Shown piece by piece: positions 28,164 through 37,150 of a stretch of DNA of 64,000 bases; the first letter of the stretch is position 1, and each line of letters begins with the position of its first letter. A program made the translations under genes and the position numbers. The notes beneath the pieces were generated by a model, which was given only the letters and a program-made list of their open reading frames with translations, had not been told where the DNA came from and searched no databases. Source of the stretch: Bacteroidota bacterium (lineage in GTDB: Bacteria > Bacteroidota > Ignavibacteria > Ignavibacteriales > Ignavibacteriaceae); assembly GCA_022564295.1 (NCBI GenBank), contig JADFLR010000002.1:124001-188000 (forward strand), read 5' to 3'.

Positions 28164-29714
28164 TTACTGCATCACAATAATTTTTCCAAAAAGAGGAGTG
28201 TCAGAATCAACATCAATCCTGTACAAATAAACCCCATTGGGTACAGTGTTTCCGATATCATCTTTCCCATCCCAAAAATCCGGTGCTCCCTCCAGATCCT
28301 TTTCTCTTGGAGCATTTTGAATGATGGTTCTTACATAATTCATCCCGAAATCGTAAATCCTGATTGTAACTGAAGCATCTTTACCGCCCGTGCTGTACTT
28401 AATTTTTAATTGTTCTTGCCTTGGTGAAAAAGGATTTGGATAGACATAAGTTTCATCGGGTGCTTTTAATGGCTGCGATGCAAAATAAATTTTCCACGTT
28501 CCGTTCCATAAAATTATTTCATCTAGGCGAGCCAATCCATCATTTGTCCCTAACCAAACTGTATTATCCTCGGTATCAGCACTGTAATAAACAGAAGTAT
28601 TTAAAGATACATTTGAAATTTCATCAACAATAGAGTTTGGAAGTATCCAGCTATTACCCTGGTTTGTCGATCTGAAAGCACCGTTATCAGTTGCAGCAAT
28701 TATATCAAAGCTTTTAAACCCAAAGTTGTGGGTTCTTTCGTCACGCAAAAAAGTTATCCACGAAGCGCCGCCGTTATCGGAAGAACTAACTCCATAATAT
28801 TCACTGGGTTCTTCCGCTTTCCATGTGGCTGCCCAAATGGTGTTTGTAACTTCGTTAAATCCGAGTGCAGTAATAAAATTACCGCTAATTGGATCATCCT
28901 GGTTTTGATGATTGAATTTAACCCAGCTAATTCCGTTATCAGTAGATTTATTAATTCCGTCAGCCGTACCAACATAAAGCGTTGTATCATCAGTGGAAAT
29001 AACAGAGAAAACCCGGTGATTTAAATTACCGACGGCACAAAAGCTGCCCGGAACCGGGGAAAGACAAAAATCCAAAGTATCATCAGGACTAATGGAATTA
29101 AGGGCATCCGGTGGAAGAACAACTCTCTGCCAGCTTTCTCCTTTATCGGTACTTTTTCTTAGCCCGCCTGCGAACGAAGTAATCCATACTGTACCTGGTG
29201 TGAATGCAATATCGAATGTCAAGTTTTGTTCTGTAACTGTTACAGGCAACGCTGGAATAATGTTAATTCCGTATTCTACAGTTGTATCTGCAGCAGCATC
29301 TATTGGCTGCGGAACAGACGTCCACGTTATTCCATTATTTGTGGTGTATTTTAACCCGGTACCCGCAGGTACATCACCGGCAATTCCCTCAGCTGTTCGT
29401 GCTGTTGCAGCCCAGAATGTACCGTTGTCATATCCGATTGCTGAAATGTTATCATCGCCAAAAGGATTAGTACCAAAAAAGTTTGTCCAGTTCTCTCCCC
29501 TATCAAACGATACGCTAACTCCTCTGCTCGTTCCAAGCCAAACCGTATCCCCGATTGCAATTATATCAAGTATGCTGTTGCTTAATGGATTGCTGTTATT
29601 AATTTTTGATGTTGATTTTCTTTCCTCTGTAAGATGATAACCATCCGGCGTAATCTGTGCAAGAAGATTGCCTGTAGTAAATAATAATAATGTTGTTAAT
29701 AATTTCAGTTTCAT
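28164..29714 (-). CDS. secreted beta-propeller protein with T9SS-like C-terminal domain
   Basis: The 516-residue protein has a signal peptide (about 1-19) and repeated BNR/Asp-box-like blades: VSFDRGENWTNF, YTTNNGITWTS, KSTDKGESWQR, KSTDNGISWVKF and RSTNQGNSWIL. Its tail (about 425-516) begins YVYPNPFSP and runs through IRIYDFGMNYVRTI, WDGKDDIGN and PNGVYLYRI to LFGKIIVMQ, a FlgD-Ig/type A sorting-domain pattern. It is probably a T9SS substrate displayed on the cell surface. Its gene follows the lipoprotein gene without a gap and precedes two PorV/PorQ-like genes. Ligand or enzymatic role is unknown. Confidence 0.82.
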   Translation of the reverse strand: MKLKLLTTLLLFTTGNLLAQITPDGYHLTEERKSTSKINNSNPLSNSILDIIAIGDTVWLGTSRGVSVSFDRGENWTNFFGTNPFGDDNISAIGYDNGTFWAATARTAEGIAGDVPAGTGLKYTTNNGITWTSVPQPIDAAADTTVEYGINIIPALPVTVTEQNLTFDIAFTPGTVWITSFAGGLRKSTDKGESWQRVVLPPDALNSISPDDTLDFCLSPVPGSFCAVGNLNHRVFSVISTDDTTLYVGTADGINKSTDNGISWVKFNHQNQDDPISGNFITALGFNEVTNTIWAATWKAEEPSEYYGVSSSDNGGASWITFLRDERTHNFGFKSFDIIAATDNGAFRSTNQGNSWILPNSIVDEISNVSLNTSVYYSADTEDNTVWLGTNDGLARLDEIILWNGTWKIYFASQPLKAPDETYVYPNPFSPRQEQLKIKYSTGGKDASVTIRIYDFGMNYVRTIIQNAPREKDLEGAPDFWDGKDDIGNTVPNGVYLYRIDVDSDTPLFGKIIVMQ

Positions 29715-30508
29715 TATTGGATCAGTACAAAATGATCAATAATGTTACTTGATTTTCCACCGCGGTCTTTTGCCTGAAATTCAAAACGATAAGTGCCTTT
29801 ATCATTTGTCTCGTCAATCTGAATTAACCGGGAATAAATTCCGTCACCGGCAAAAAGATCACCGTGATCATCAATATTTCCATCATCAAATAACTCAAGT
29901 TCGTTGTCGTTTGTACTACCGTCTGGTTTATAAACAATAAAGTAAACTTTTATTATATCATTTTGACCGTTTGGATCGCTGGCTTCTACCGAAGTGGAAA
30001 TAACTGTTGGTGCAATTACCACAACCGTATCGGGTTCAATAATTGTGTTTGCAATTATAGGAGGTAGATTATCTTGCCCGTTATTGAATTTAAAACTTGC
30101 CAGGGCAACCTGCTGCAAAGTTTCATCAGCACTCTTTACATAATATTTTATATTATAAACTCCATTAGGGTAAAACTCACTAAGCGGAAACTTATTAGCA
30201 AACCTGTTGTCCCCGCTTGTAACATCGCCGGTTGATGGATCGCCATTATCGAATAATTGAAAAGGTGATGAGTTTAACTTTGATTGGTCCGAAGCAATTA
30301 TATCGCAGAATACATCACTTACTTCGCTTGATGAGGTAAAATTCATCCGGATAGTTATTAATGAATCATCTGCACGAAACTCTATACTATCAGTAGGACT
30401 TACCAAAGAAACTTGATAATTATTTTGGACCGCATCAATAAAGTTATCGAAAGTTTGTTCACATCCGAGAATTATAATGGGGAGTAACAATAGAACTATT
30501 TTTCGCAT
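29714..30508 (-). CDS. lipoprotein with Ig-like repeats
   Basis: I chose ATG 30508 over TTG 30514. A lipoprotein signal peptide ends in the lipobox IILGC, so the mature Cys is at about residue 17. Two Ig/choice-anchor-like repeats follow, each with a DGN..-GD..-GD..Y/F turn: LFDNGDPSTGDVTSGDNRF (about 85-105) and LFDDGNIDDHGDLFAGDGIY (about 205-225). Such pairs occur in surface-layer or cell-wall-interacting lipoproteins of T9SS bacteria. It overlaps the next gene by 1 nt. The role is unknown. Confidence 0.78.
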   Translation of the reverse strand: MRKIVLLLLPIIILGCEQTFDNFIDAVQNNYQVSLVSPTDSIEFRADDSLITIRMNFTSSSEVSDVFCDIIASDQSKLNSSPFQLFDNGDPSTGDVTSGDNRFANKFPLSEFYPNGVYNIKYYVKSADETLQQVALASFKFNNGQDNLPPIIANTIIEPDTVVVIAPTVISTSVEASDPNGQNDIIKVYFIVYKPDGSTNDNELELFDDGNIDDHGDLFAGDGIYSRLIQIDETNDKGTYRFEFQAKDRGGKSSNIIDHFVLIQ

Positions 30509-30569
30509 GAACAAATATTATTTTTAGTCAATCGTCTTAAAAGGTAAAAATTAATATACTGGAATTATA

Positions 30570-31577
30570 TCAAGGCAAAGTTAACATAATTGGTGCAGGA
30601 GAAAAAGAAATAACAAAAATCAATAACGATAGATATCCTAAAAACATTCTTCCTTCACTTAGCGGAACGGGATCCGGGACCGGCGGATGCTTCAATCTTA
30701 TTATAAAATAAAGTATCAACGACCAAAAAAGCCATCCACCCCAGCCAATACCTAAGCCTAATTCTAAAGCACCGTCAACAATTCCAACCAATCCTACAAC
30801 AAATAAAATCAAAAATGCAATTACGGAAACTTTGTAAGAATTTTCCTCTCCAAACATTGTGTAGGCGATATGCCCTCCATCAAGCTGCCCAACGGGAATC
30901 ATATTCATAGAAGTAATGAGTAATCCAAACCAACCCGCACACAGAAATGGATAATGATATATCTCCGTCATCGGCGGAAAATATTTTGAATGATCGGTGA
31001 AGATTGCTTTAAGCGAAGTAAAAAGTATTGAATCACCAAAGACTAATGATAAACCATTTTTTCCAAACTCCGGCTCAAAATAATCGGGATGAATTGATAA
31101 AATGTAATCAATCCCAGGTACGTTTATAAAACCATAAATTAAAATCACAAGGCAAACTGCAAAACCTGATAATGGTCCTGCAATTCCAATATCAAACATT
31201 GCTTTTCGAGAATAAATTCTTTGCCGTGTTCTTATAACCGCACCCATTGTTCCAAAATTTATTAGATAAGAAATTGGAGGGAATGGAATGTAATATGGCA
31301 GAGTTGCACTTATACTGTGGTATCTTGCAGCAAAGTAATGCCCGAATTCATGAAAAGAAATTATTACCATAATTGAAATGGAATAAGGTAAACCCTTCAG
31401 CAAAGTTTCAATTTCGTACGGTCCAAGCCGTCCCGTTGTCCATTCCACACCGGCAATTGTTGTGGTAATAAATGTTACAATAAATAAACCAATGTGAAGA
31501 AGATAATTATCTTTCTTTTTTTCTTTTAATTTTGGTCTGAACGATGATTTGAAAAAATCGATAAAAGATTCGGGCAT
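30570..31577 (-). CDS. M50 site-2 protease family, membrane-embedded
   Basis: The 335-residue polytopic membrane protein has the zinc site H76-E77-x-x-H80 in SFHEFGHYFAARY and the third-ligand motif at D233 in GQLDGGHIAYTMF. About six hydrophobic helices surround them, with the HEFGH and LDGGH motifs inside the membrane. It belongs to the group related to plant EGY proteases rather than RseP, since no PDZ domain is visible. It would cleave a membrane anchor or transcription factor; the substrate is unknown. It lies 3 bp after the barrel gene at 31581. Confidence 0.88.
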   Translation of the reverse strand: MPESFIDFFKSSFRPKLKEKKKDNYLLHIGLFIVTFITTTIAGVEWTTGRLGPYEIETLLKGLPYSISIMVIISFHEFGHYFAARYHSISATLPYYIPFPPISYLINFGTMGAVIRTRQRIYSRKAMFDIGIAGPLSGFAVCLVILIYGFINVPGIDYILSIHPDYFEPEFGKNGLSLVFGDSILFTSLKAIFTDHSKYFPPMTEIYHYPFLCAGWFGLLITSMNMIPVGQLDGGHIAYTMFGEENSYKVSVIAFLILFVVGLVGIVDGALELGLGIGWGGWLFWSLILYFIIRLKHPPVPDPVPLSEGRMFLGYLSLLIFVISFSPAPIMLTLP

Positions 31578-31580
31578 AAA

Positions 31581-32411
31581 TTATAAACCCAGATTAAAAC
31601 CAATGTTTAAATAATTTTCTGTTAAATCGAATAATTCCCCGTGAATGCTTTTGCCGGAAATATAAGATATTAAAATACTGAACCCTCTTGAAAGAGGCGA
31701 ACCGAACTTCACACCTAATTTTGCAATGTTATTTCCGAAGTATGTATCATTAATTCCGTTTAATTTAAAATCGTATGCAACAAATGGAGTGATTGATCCA
31801 TTGCTAAATGGTAAAATGTAGTAATCAAATCCGAACTGGTATATTCCTTTATTAATGATTTCCGGAATGATGTGAAAAATATAGGTGAGTCCTAAATAAA
31901 CTCTAAAACCCGAGATACGATAGTATGGAAAAAATTCAATAAATTCTTTACTAAACGTAAAGGGATCGAGTCCGTTAACCCATTGGCTGCTATGTTCATC
32001 GTACCTTCCGTCAACAAAATGAGCGCTTAGATGACTGAACCGAATGCGCAAACCGCATTCTTTGAGACTATCGTGTTTATTAAAACCGGCATTTATTCCA
32101 AAAAAGAAATCGATAGTTTCAACGGGGAATTTAAAGTTATCGTTGCTTCTCAACCTTGTAAAAGTAAAAAGATCTACACCGAAAGAAATTGTTTCTTCAC
32201 CAGATTTCAATCGCAAAATATCTCTCGATGTTCCGATATCCAACCTTAACCAGTCTTCACCAAGTGCAAACATAAACCCGTTTCGCGGCTCAAGAAGATT
32301 TGAAGTGAATGGCGGAATGTTCAACTCTGCAGGGAACCATTCTTTAGTCTGTTGCGAATAAAGATTAACTGAGAAAACAAGTATTATGGCTATCGATAAG
32401 ATCTTTATCAA
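31581..32411 (-). CDS. DUF1207-like outer-membrane protein
   Basis: The 276-residue protein has a signal peptide (about 1-19), then WFPAELNIPPFTSNLLEPR, which resembles the start of DUF1207 proteins, and amphipathic strands ending LNIGFNLGL. It is predicted to be a small outer-membrane barrel. Its ATG overlaps the end of the radical SAM gene by 4 bp. The family assignment is from memory of the pattern; the function is unknown. Confidence 0.68.
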   Translation of the reverse strand: MIKILSIAIILVFSVNLYSQQTKEWFPAELNIPPFTSNLLEPRNGFMFALGEDWLRLDIGTSRDILRLKSGEETISFGVDLFTFTRLRSNDNFKFPVETIDFFFGINAGFNKHDSLKECGLRIRFSHLSAHFVDGRYDEHSSQWVNGLDPFTFSKEFIEFFPYYRISGFRVYLGLTYIFHIIPEIINKGIYQFGFDYYILPFSNGSITPFVAYDFKLNGINDTYFGNNIAKLGVKFGSPLSRGFSILISYISGKSIHGELFDLTENYLNIGFNLGL

Positions 32412-33403
32412 TAATTTTTTTCCAGCTTAGATATTTTCTTCTGCAATTTCTGTTTTATCAACTTGTTATATCCATATTTGAATTTTGATGTTAAACTTGC
32501 AACCGCATAAAGGTTTGTCGGGAAAGCAAACGATGGTTCAAAATAGCAATTAACTGTGCAGCCCTGGCAAAAATCGAATCGTCCCTCCATCTTTTGATAG
32601 TATTTATACTTTTCAGAATTTCTTATTTCTTTGATTGATTTGTCAATCGGTATTCTCTCATTTCCAAAATGATAACATGGAAGAATTATTTCGTTGTACG
32701 GTGAAATGACAACAACCCTTGATACTGCTTTGCAAGAAGGGTTGTTTATATCGTTTCCTCCATCACGGCGTAATTTCATAAAACCTTTATTTAAATAGAT
32801 GTTCATCTTGCCGTTGCAATATTCATCAACATAATCAACGGCTTTTTCATTCAATCCGGGATTTCCAAAATATGAGAACACCGGATTAACCAAAAGGACC
32901 AAATCATACTTCTGTGCAATTGCGTGCATCTGCGGCAATTTCTTGTATGTGACATTTGTTACTGTAAAAAGAATATCAGGATACTCACCTAAAGATTTTG
33001 CGATTTCAATACTTTTAATAACCGATTTGTAACAATCAACTTTTCTTATCCTGTTATGTTCTTCCTCATCAGGCGAATCTAAAGAGAAATGAAGAAGATC
33101 AATCTTACCGGCTAATTTTTCTGAGAACTTCGGATAGAGAAGCGCGTTTGTTGTAATGCTGGTTTGCATCTTCAGCCCTTTGGCAAACTCTGCCATCAAA
33201 TGGATTTCCTTATGAAGCAGCGGCTCACCTCCTGTAAGATCAATAAACTTTACTCCCTGCTTTACCAATTGATTTACGTTTGATTTAAAATCAGTTAAAG
33301 TTGCATAAGGTGTATCTTTAAACTGAGCGTGGTTACCAAAATGGCAAAACTCGCAGTATGCATTGCAGCGATATGTTACATAATAATTACAAAGGAGAAG
33401 CAT
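32408..33403 (-). CDS. radical SAM protein with SPASM-like C-terminus
   Basis: The 331-residue protein has the [4Fe-4S] triad C13, C17, C20 in YRCNAYCEFC and the SAM-binding GGEPLLH motif. A C-terminal Cys cluster includes PCYHF and FCQGCTVNCYFE, a SPASM-like auxiliary cluster. It is probably an anaerobic-type cofactor or peptide-modifying enzyme. It sits between a glycosyltransferase and an outer-membrane protein, so a role in modifying an envelope product is possible. The substrate is unknown. It starts 1 nt inside the glycosyltransferase stop. Confidence 0.85.
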   Translation of the reverse strand: MLLLCNYYVTYRCNAYCEFCHFGNHAQFKDTPYATLTDFKSNVNQLVKQGVKFIDLTGGEPLLHKEIHLMAEFAKGLKMQTSITTNALLYPKFSEKLAGKIDLLHFSLDSPDEEEHNRIRKVDCYKSVIKSIEIAKSLGEYPDILFTVTNVTYKKLPQMHAIAQKYDLVLLVNPVFSYFGNPGLNEKAVDYVDEYCNGKMNIYLNKGFMKLRRDGGNDINNPSCKAVSRVVVISPYNEIILPCYHFGNERIPIDKSIKEIRNSEKYKYYQKMEGRFDFCQGCTVNCYFEPSFAFPTNLYAVASLTSKFKYGYNKLIKQKLQKKISKLEKNY

Positions 33404-34494
33404 TAATATTCTCTACCCTTCCACTTTACTTTACGACTTGTTAAAACTATAAAAGGAAGTACAAGCACATAAAGAATGTAATAAATCTGATAAACGAAAA
33501 AATATTTTAAGTTTTTTGTAATCCCCATTTTATGGTGAATAGGATAAAGCACGAAGAAATCAATTGCTATTTTAAAGAAAATTAAATATAGCCAGACGGA
33601 AGAATAAAATAAAGGGGTGAGAACGATAGACAAGTTTGCAAGATATCCCCAAAACATGATGAAAAACCCGTGAACAGGAACACCTAACCCTCCAACCGCC
33701 CAGCGTTTTTTTTGACTATAAAGACTTTTTAAATCAGGACATGGAATGGAAGTTACTAATGCATCCTTCTCTAAAGGAAAAAGTATTTTATATTTTTTTA
33801 ATTTATAGATAGCTCTTAACAAGGTAAAATCTTCGGTAACACTGAATGGGAGTGCTTCATAACCACCAATTTCATCGTAAGCTTTTTTTCGGAAGGACAT
33901 GTTATTTCCGATACAGCTAATAGGTATTCCAAGATTAATTGTACCGCCACCCACAAGAAGCAGATACATAAAATCGATTGCTTGCATTCCACCAAAAGAG
34001 TTAGTTGCCAACTGTGTTGTGTAGCTGTCAACCATTCCGACATCATCCTGATAGAATGATGTAATTGTCTTTATCCAAAATGGGTTTACAACACAATCAG
34101 CATCCGTTGTTAAAATAATTTGCCCATTTGCTTCTCTTATTGCTGTAGCTAAAGCATTAACCTTGCCAACCATTTTACCTTTCGGATCATCAGGAATTAT
34201 TTTGCGAAAGTTCTCTCTTTCAGAAATGAATTCATCAACTATCGCTCCCGTTTTATCTGTTGATCTATCATCAACGATCAATACCTCTAACTTACCTTCC
34301 TGATATTCAAGCTTGCCAAGAGAATTAAGACAGCGTTTAATATTATTTTCTTCATCTCTTGCCGCTACAATAACTGTTGCTGTTGGAAGATCCTCATCTC
34401 TTAAACGAGGAAACTTCTTCTTCGCACCGATTACAAAAATTACTGATTGAATAAAATATGCAATTAGAATTATCGTTAATATTAATTCAGGCAT
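33403..34494 (-). CDS. membrane glycosyltransferase family 2
   Basis: The 363-residue protein has an N-terminal membrane helix, GT-A nucleotide motifs VAARDEENN, VDDRSTDKT and TTDADC, and the processive signature QKKRWAVGG. Two to three C-terminal membrane helices follow. Architecture resembles polymerising or sugar-lipid GT2 enzymes (BcsA/HAS-like in the QxxRW motif but much shorter). It overlaps the NodB-like gene by 13 bp, and a deacetylase next to a GT2 suggests a shared polysaccharide product. The sugar is not predictable. Confidence 0.88.
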   Translation of the reverse strand: MPELILTIILIAYFIQSVIFVIGAKKKFPRLRDEDLPTATVIVAARDEENNIKRCLNSLGKLEYQEGKLEVLIVDDRSTDKTGAIVDEFISERENFRKIIPDDPKGKMVGKVNALATAIREANGQIILTTDADCVVNPFWIKTITSFYQDDVGMVDSYTTQLATNSFGGMQAIDFMYLLLVGGGTINLGIPISCIGNNMSFRKKAYDEIGGYEALPFSVTEDFTLLRAIYKLKKYKILFPLEKDALVTSIPCPDLKSLYSQKKRWAVGGLGVPVHGFFIMFWGYLANLSIVLTPLFYSSVWLYLIFFKIAIDFFVLYPIHHKMGITKNLKYFFVYQIYYILYVLVLPFIVLTSRKVKWKGREY

Positions 34495-35117
34495 TCTTCA
34501 GGTACTCCAAATTCAAAACCTTTTGCCGCTGCCGTGTCTGCAATGTATTTAATGGAATCAATTATAAAATCATTTGTTTTATTGCTGTCATGCAAAACAA
34601 TTATCGAATTATTCTGCAAATAATTGTCAACGCTAAATTTAACTCTTTTAATATCATTATTATAATCGTATGTAAGTAAATTCCACATCACACACCTCAA
34701 ATCTGCTTCATTCATTATTTTTTTTGTTTTGAAATTAATCCTTCCGAAAGGTGGTCGAAAATATTTAATATTGCAGCTATAATCGTTTTTCATTAATGAA
34801 TTTAAACTGTTAATTTCTTCCAATGATTCCTTAGAGCTTAAACTTGTTAAAGTCCTGTGATAATAAGTATGATTACCAATAGTGTGTCCTTCATTTAAAA
34901 TTTTATTTACCAATTCTTTGTAACGTTCTAAATTTTCCCCAACACAAAAATGGAGTGCCTTGATTTTTAATTTGTTAAGAGTGTATAATATTTTTTCCGT
35001 TGTTCCAGGATTCGGTCCATCGTCAAATGTAAGAAGAATTTTATTGTTTGATGTTTGCCAATAGAAATGCTTGTATATTTTTTTAATTATTAAAGGTGGA
35101 TTGTATAAATATTTCAT
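34482..35117 (-). CDS. polysaccharide deacetylase (NodB homology)
   Basis: The 211-residue protein has the NodB motifs LLTFDDGPNPGTTEKIL (catalytic base and metal Asp), HTIGNHTYYHRTL (metal His pair), YFRPPFGRIN and IIVLHDSN. No signal peptide is obvious, so it may act cytoplasmically or at the inner face. It removes acetyl groups from GlcNAc-type polymers or from glycolipids. It starts 1 nt inside the RtcB stop and overlaps the following glycosyltransferase by 13 bp. Confidence 0.88.
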   Translation of the reverse strand: MKYLYNPPLIIKKIYKHFYWQTSNNKILLTFDDGPNPGTTEKILYTLNKLKIKALHFCVGENLERYKELVNKILNEGHTIGNHTYYHRTLTSLSSKESLEEINSLNSLMKNDYSCNIKYFRPPFGRINFKTKKIMNEADLRCVMWNLLTYDYNNDIKRVKFSVDNYLQNNSIIVLHDSNKTNDFIIDSIKYIADTAAAKGFEFGVPEECLN

Positions 35118-36571
35118 TAACCTTTTATAACTCCAATCGGTCTTATCTTGGCCACTTTGCGGGTTATGCCCTCGTTGTGCATTACGTCAACAACATCCGA
35201 AACATCTTTATATGCGCTAGGCATCTCTTCAGCTATTGTTCTGTATCCTCTTGCCTTAATTACAATTCCCTTTTCGTTTAATTCCTTAATAAGATCTCTT
35301 CCCTTTGCATCCTTGAGAGCTTTTCGTCTGCTCAAATTTCTACCTGCACCATGGCAGCTGCTGCCAAAAGTTTCTTCCATCGCCTTCTCCGTTCCTACTG
35401 CAATGTATGAATATCTTCCCATATCACCTGGAATTAAAACCGGCTGACCAACACTCCTATATTTTGCAGGGATTAAATCACTGCCCGGTGGGAAAGCCCT
35501 AGTAGCACCTTTACGATGAACACACACTTTCTTTTCTTCGTTATCAATTTTATGTTTTTCAATTTTTGCGATGTTATGACAAACATCGTAAACAAGTTTA
35601 AATCCTAATTCGAATTCACTCATATTAAATGTTTCCGTGAATGCCTTTTTAGCAAGATGCATTATAACTTGCCTGTTATTCCATGCAAAGTTTGCTGCAG
35701 CTTGCATTGCAGCAAGATAATCCTGCCCCTCACTTGATTTAATAGGTGCACAGGCAAGTTGTTTATCTGGCAAATTAAAACCATACTTATTACTTGCATC
35801 AAGTATAACTTTCAAATAGTCCTCACACACTTGATAGCCCAATCCGCGTGAGCCGGTATGAATGAGCACAACAACCTGATCTTTAAATAATCCAAAAACC
35901 TCCGCTACTTTGTCATCATAAATTTCTTCAACAACATCAACTTCTAAAAAGTGATTGCCTGAACCCAAAGTGCCCGCTTGATTTGCTCCTCTTTCAAGTG
36001 CTCTTTCGCTAACAATATCGGGATTGGCATTTTTAAGTGTTCCGCTTTCTTCAGTATATTCAATATCACTTTGAGTTGCCATATCGTGTTCGGCAGCCCA
36101 CGCAGAACCTTTTTCGAGCACTTTCAATAAATCTTTTTTTGATAGTTTTTTTATCGCACCTTTTGAACCGACGCCGGTTGGTACTTTTTCAAATAATTTT
36201 GATACGAGATGATCAATTCTTTTTTTGACAGCACTTTCCTCTAAATTTGTAACAACAAGCCGAACACCGCAATTGATATCATATCCAACTCCACCCGGTG
36301 AAATAACTCCTTCTTCCAGGTTGGTTGCTGCTACTCCGCCGATAGGGAATCCGTATCCCCAATGGATATCAGGCATAGCCAGACTGTACTTTTCTATTCC
36401 AGGTAAATGAGCCACATTTACAACTTGTTTTAAAGCATCATCTGTTTTAAAATTTTTGTGTATCATATTTTCGGAGATATATATTCTTCCGGGAACACGC
36501 ATGTTACCTGTTGCGGGTATTTCCCATAAGTTTTCTCTTATCCGGTTCAATTCTATTTCATTTATCATCAT
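35117..36571 (-). CDS. rtcB: RtcB RNA ligase
   Basis: I set the start at ATG 36571, preceded by GAGG at 6 nt; a longer reading from 36601 adds ten residues and is less likely. The 484-residue protein has GGVGYDINCGVRL (metal Cys), LGSGNHFLEVD, VLIHTGSRGLGYQV, CVHRKGATRAFPPG and SSCHGAGRNLSRRKA with the guanylated His. RtcB joins 2',3'-cyclic-phosphate and 5'-OH RNA ends with GTP. It lies 26 bp downstream of archease, its usual cofactor partner. Confidence 0.94.
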   Translation of the reverse strand: MMINEIELNRIRENLWEIPATGNMRVPGRIYISENMIHKNFKTDDALKQVVNVAHLPGIEKYSLAMPDIHWGYGFPIGGVAATNLEEGVISPGGVGYDINCGVRLVVTNLEESAVKKRIDHLVSKLFEKVPTGVGSKGAIKKLSKKDLLKVLEKGSAWAAEHDMATQSDIEYTEESGTLKNANPDIVSERALERGANQAGTLGSGNHFLEVDVVEEIYDDKVAEVFGLFKDQVVVLIHTGSRGLGYQVCEDYLKVILDASNKYGFNLPDKQLACAPIKSSEGQDYLAAMQAAANFAWNNRQVIMHLAKKAFTETFNMSEFELGFKLVYDVCHNIAKIEKHKIDNEEKKVCVHRKGATRAFPPGSDLIPAKYRSVGQPVLIPGDMGRYSYIAVGTEKAMEETFGSSCHGAGRNLSRRKALKDAKGRDLIKELNEKGIVIKARGYRTIAEEMPSAYKDVSDVVDVMHNEGITRKVAKIRPIGVIKG

Positions 36572-36597
36572 AGCACACCTCGCAACATTTATTGTAA

Positions 36598-37026
36598 TCA
36601 AATGTCAAAAACAATAAGAGTATAATATTGATTTTCTCTCTTTTCAATATTCAACAGATGGAATGTAATTGCTTTTATTTCCTGTTTGATTTCAACATCC
36701 TGTGAAACAGGCATTCCTTCTATTTTAGTTGATAAATTCCAGGTATTATTTTTCTGCTTAATTTCTAATTCCAAAACCAAATTACAAAGCCAGTTTCGGG
36801 TAAAGAGATAATAATTTATTTCACTTATAAAATCGACTAGTAATTCTTCTTTTGAAGATGCTGTAAGTCCAAACTTTTTAATTTCTCTTTCACCGTACTT
36901 TGTTTCTTCAACAACCGAGCTCCTCCATGCCTCAACTGATGCTGTAAATAGTTCTTCCAAAGTATCGCCCAAAACTTCACAGGCAATATCTGCCGTATGA
37001 TCTATAAATTTATAATTTGCTGACAT
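36598..37026 (-). CDS. archease, RtcB activator
   Basis: The 142-residue protein has YKFIDHTADIACEV with the metal-binding Asp, LEELFTASVEAW, and a Glu-rich C-terminal strand pair ending TLIVFDI, as in archease. Archease helps RtcB accept GTP and turn over. It is the first gene of the run. The 124 bp to the divergent transporter gene probably contain both promoters. Confidence 0.9.
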   Translation of the reverse strand: MSANYKFIDHTADIACEVLGDTLEELFTASVEAWRSSVVEETKYGEREIKKFGLTASSKEELLVDFISEINYYLFTRNWLCNLVLELEIKQKNNTWNLSTKIEGMPVSQDVEIKQEIKAITFHLLNIEKRENQYYTLIVFDI

Positions 37027-37150
37027 AATATCTCTAATATATAATTCAATTTAACAATCCTTACGTAAAGATAAATATCAATAAATACTAGTAAAATGTT
37101 AAATAAATTCATGTTTCCATATATTTCTCATTCAATTTTTATTAACATTC

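Noticed and set aside
28754-29637. Several long open frames antisense to the propeller gene
   Set aside because: The sense strand has clear repeat and sorting motifs, and the antisense products are Pro/Ser-rich shadows with no domain.
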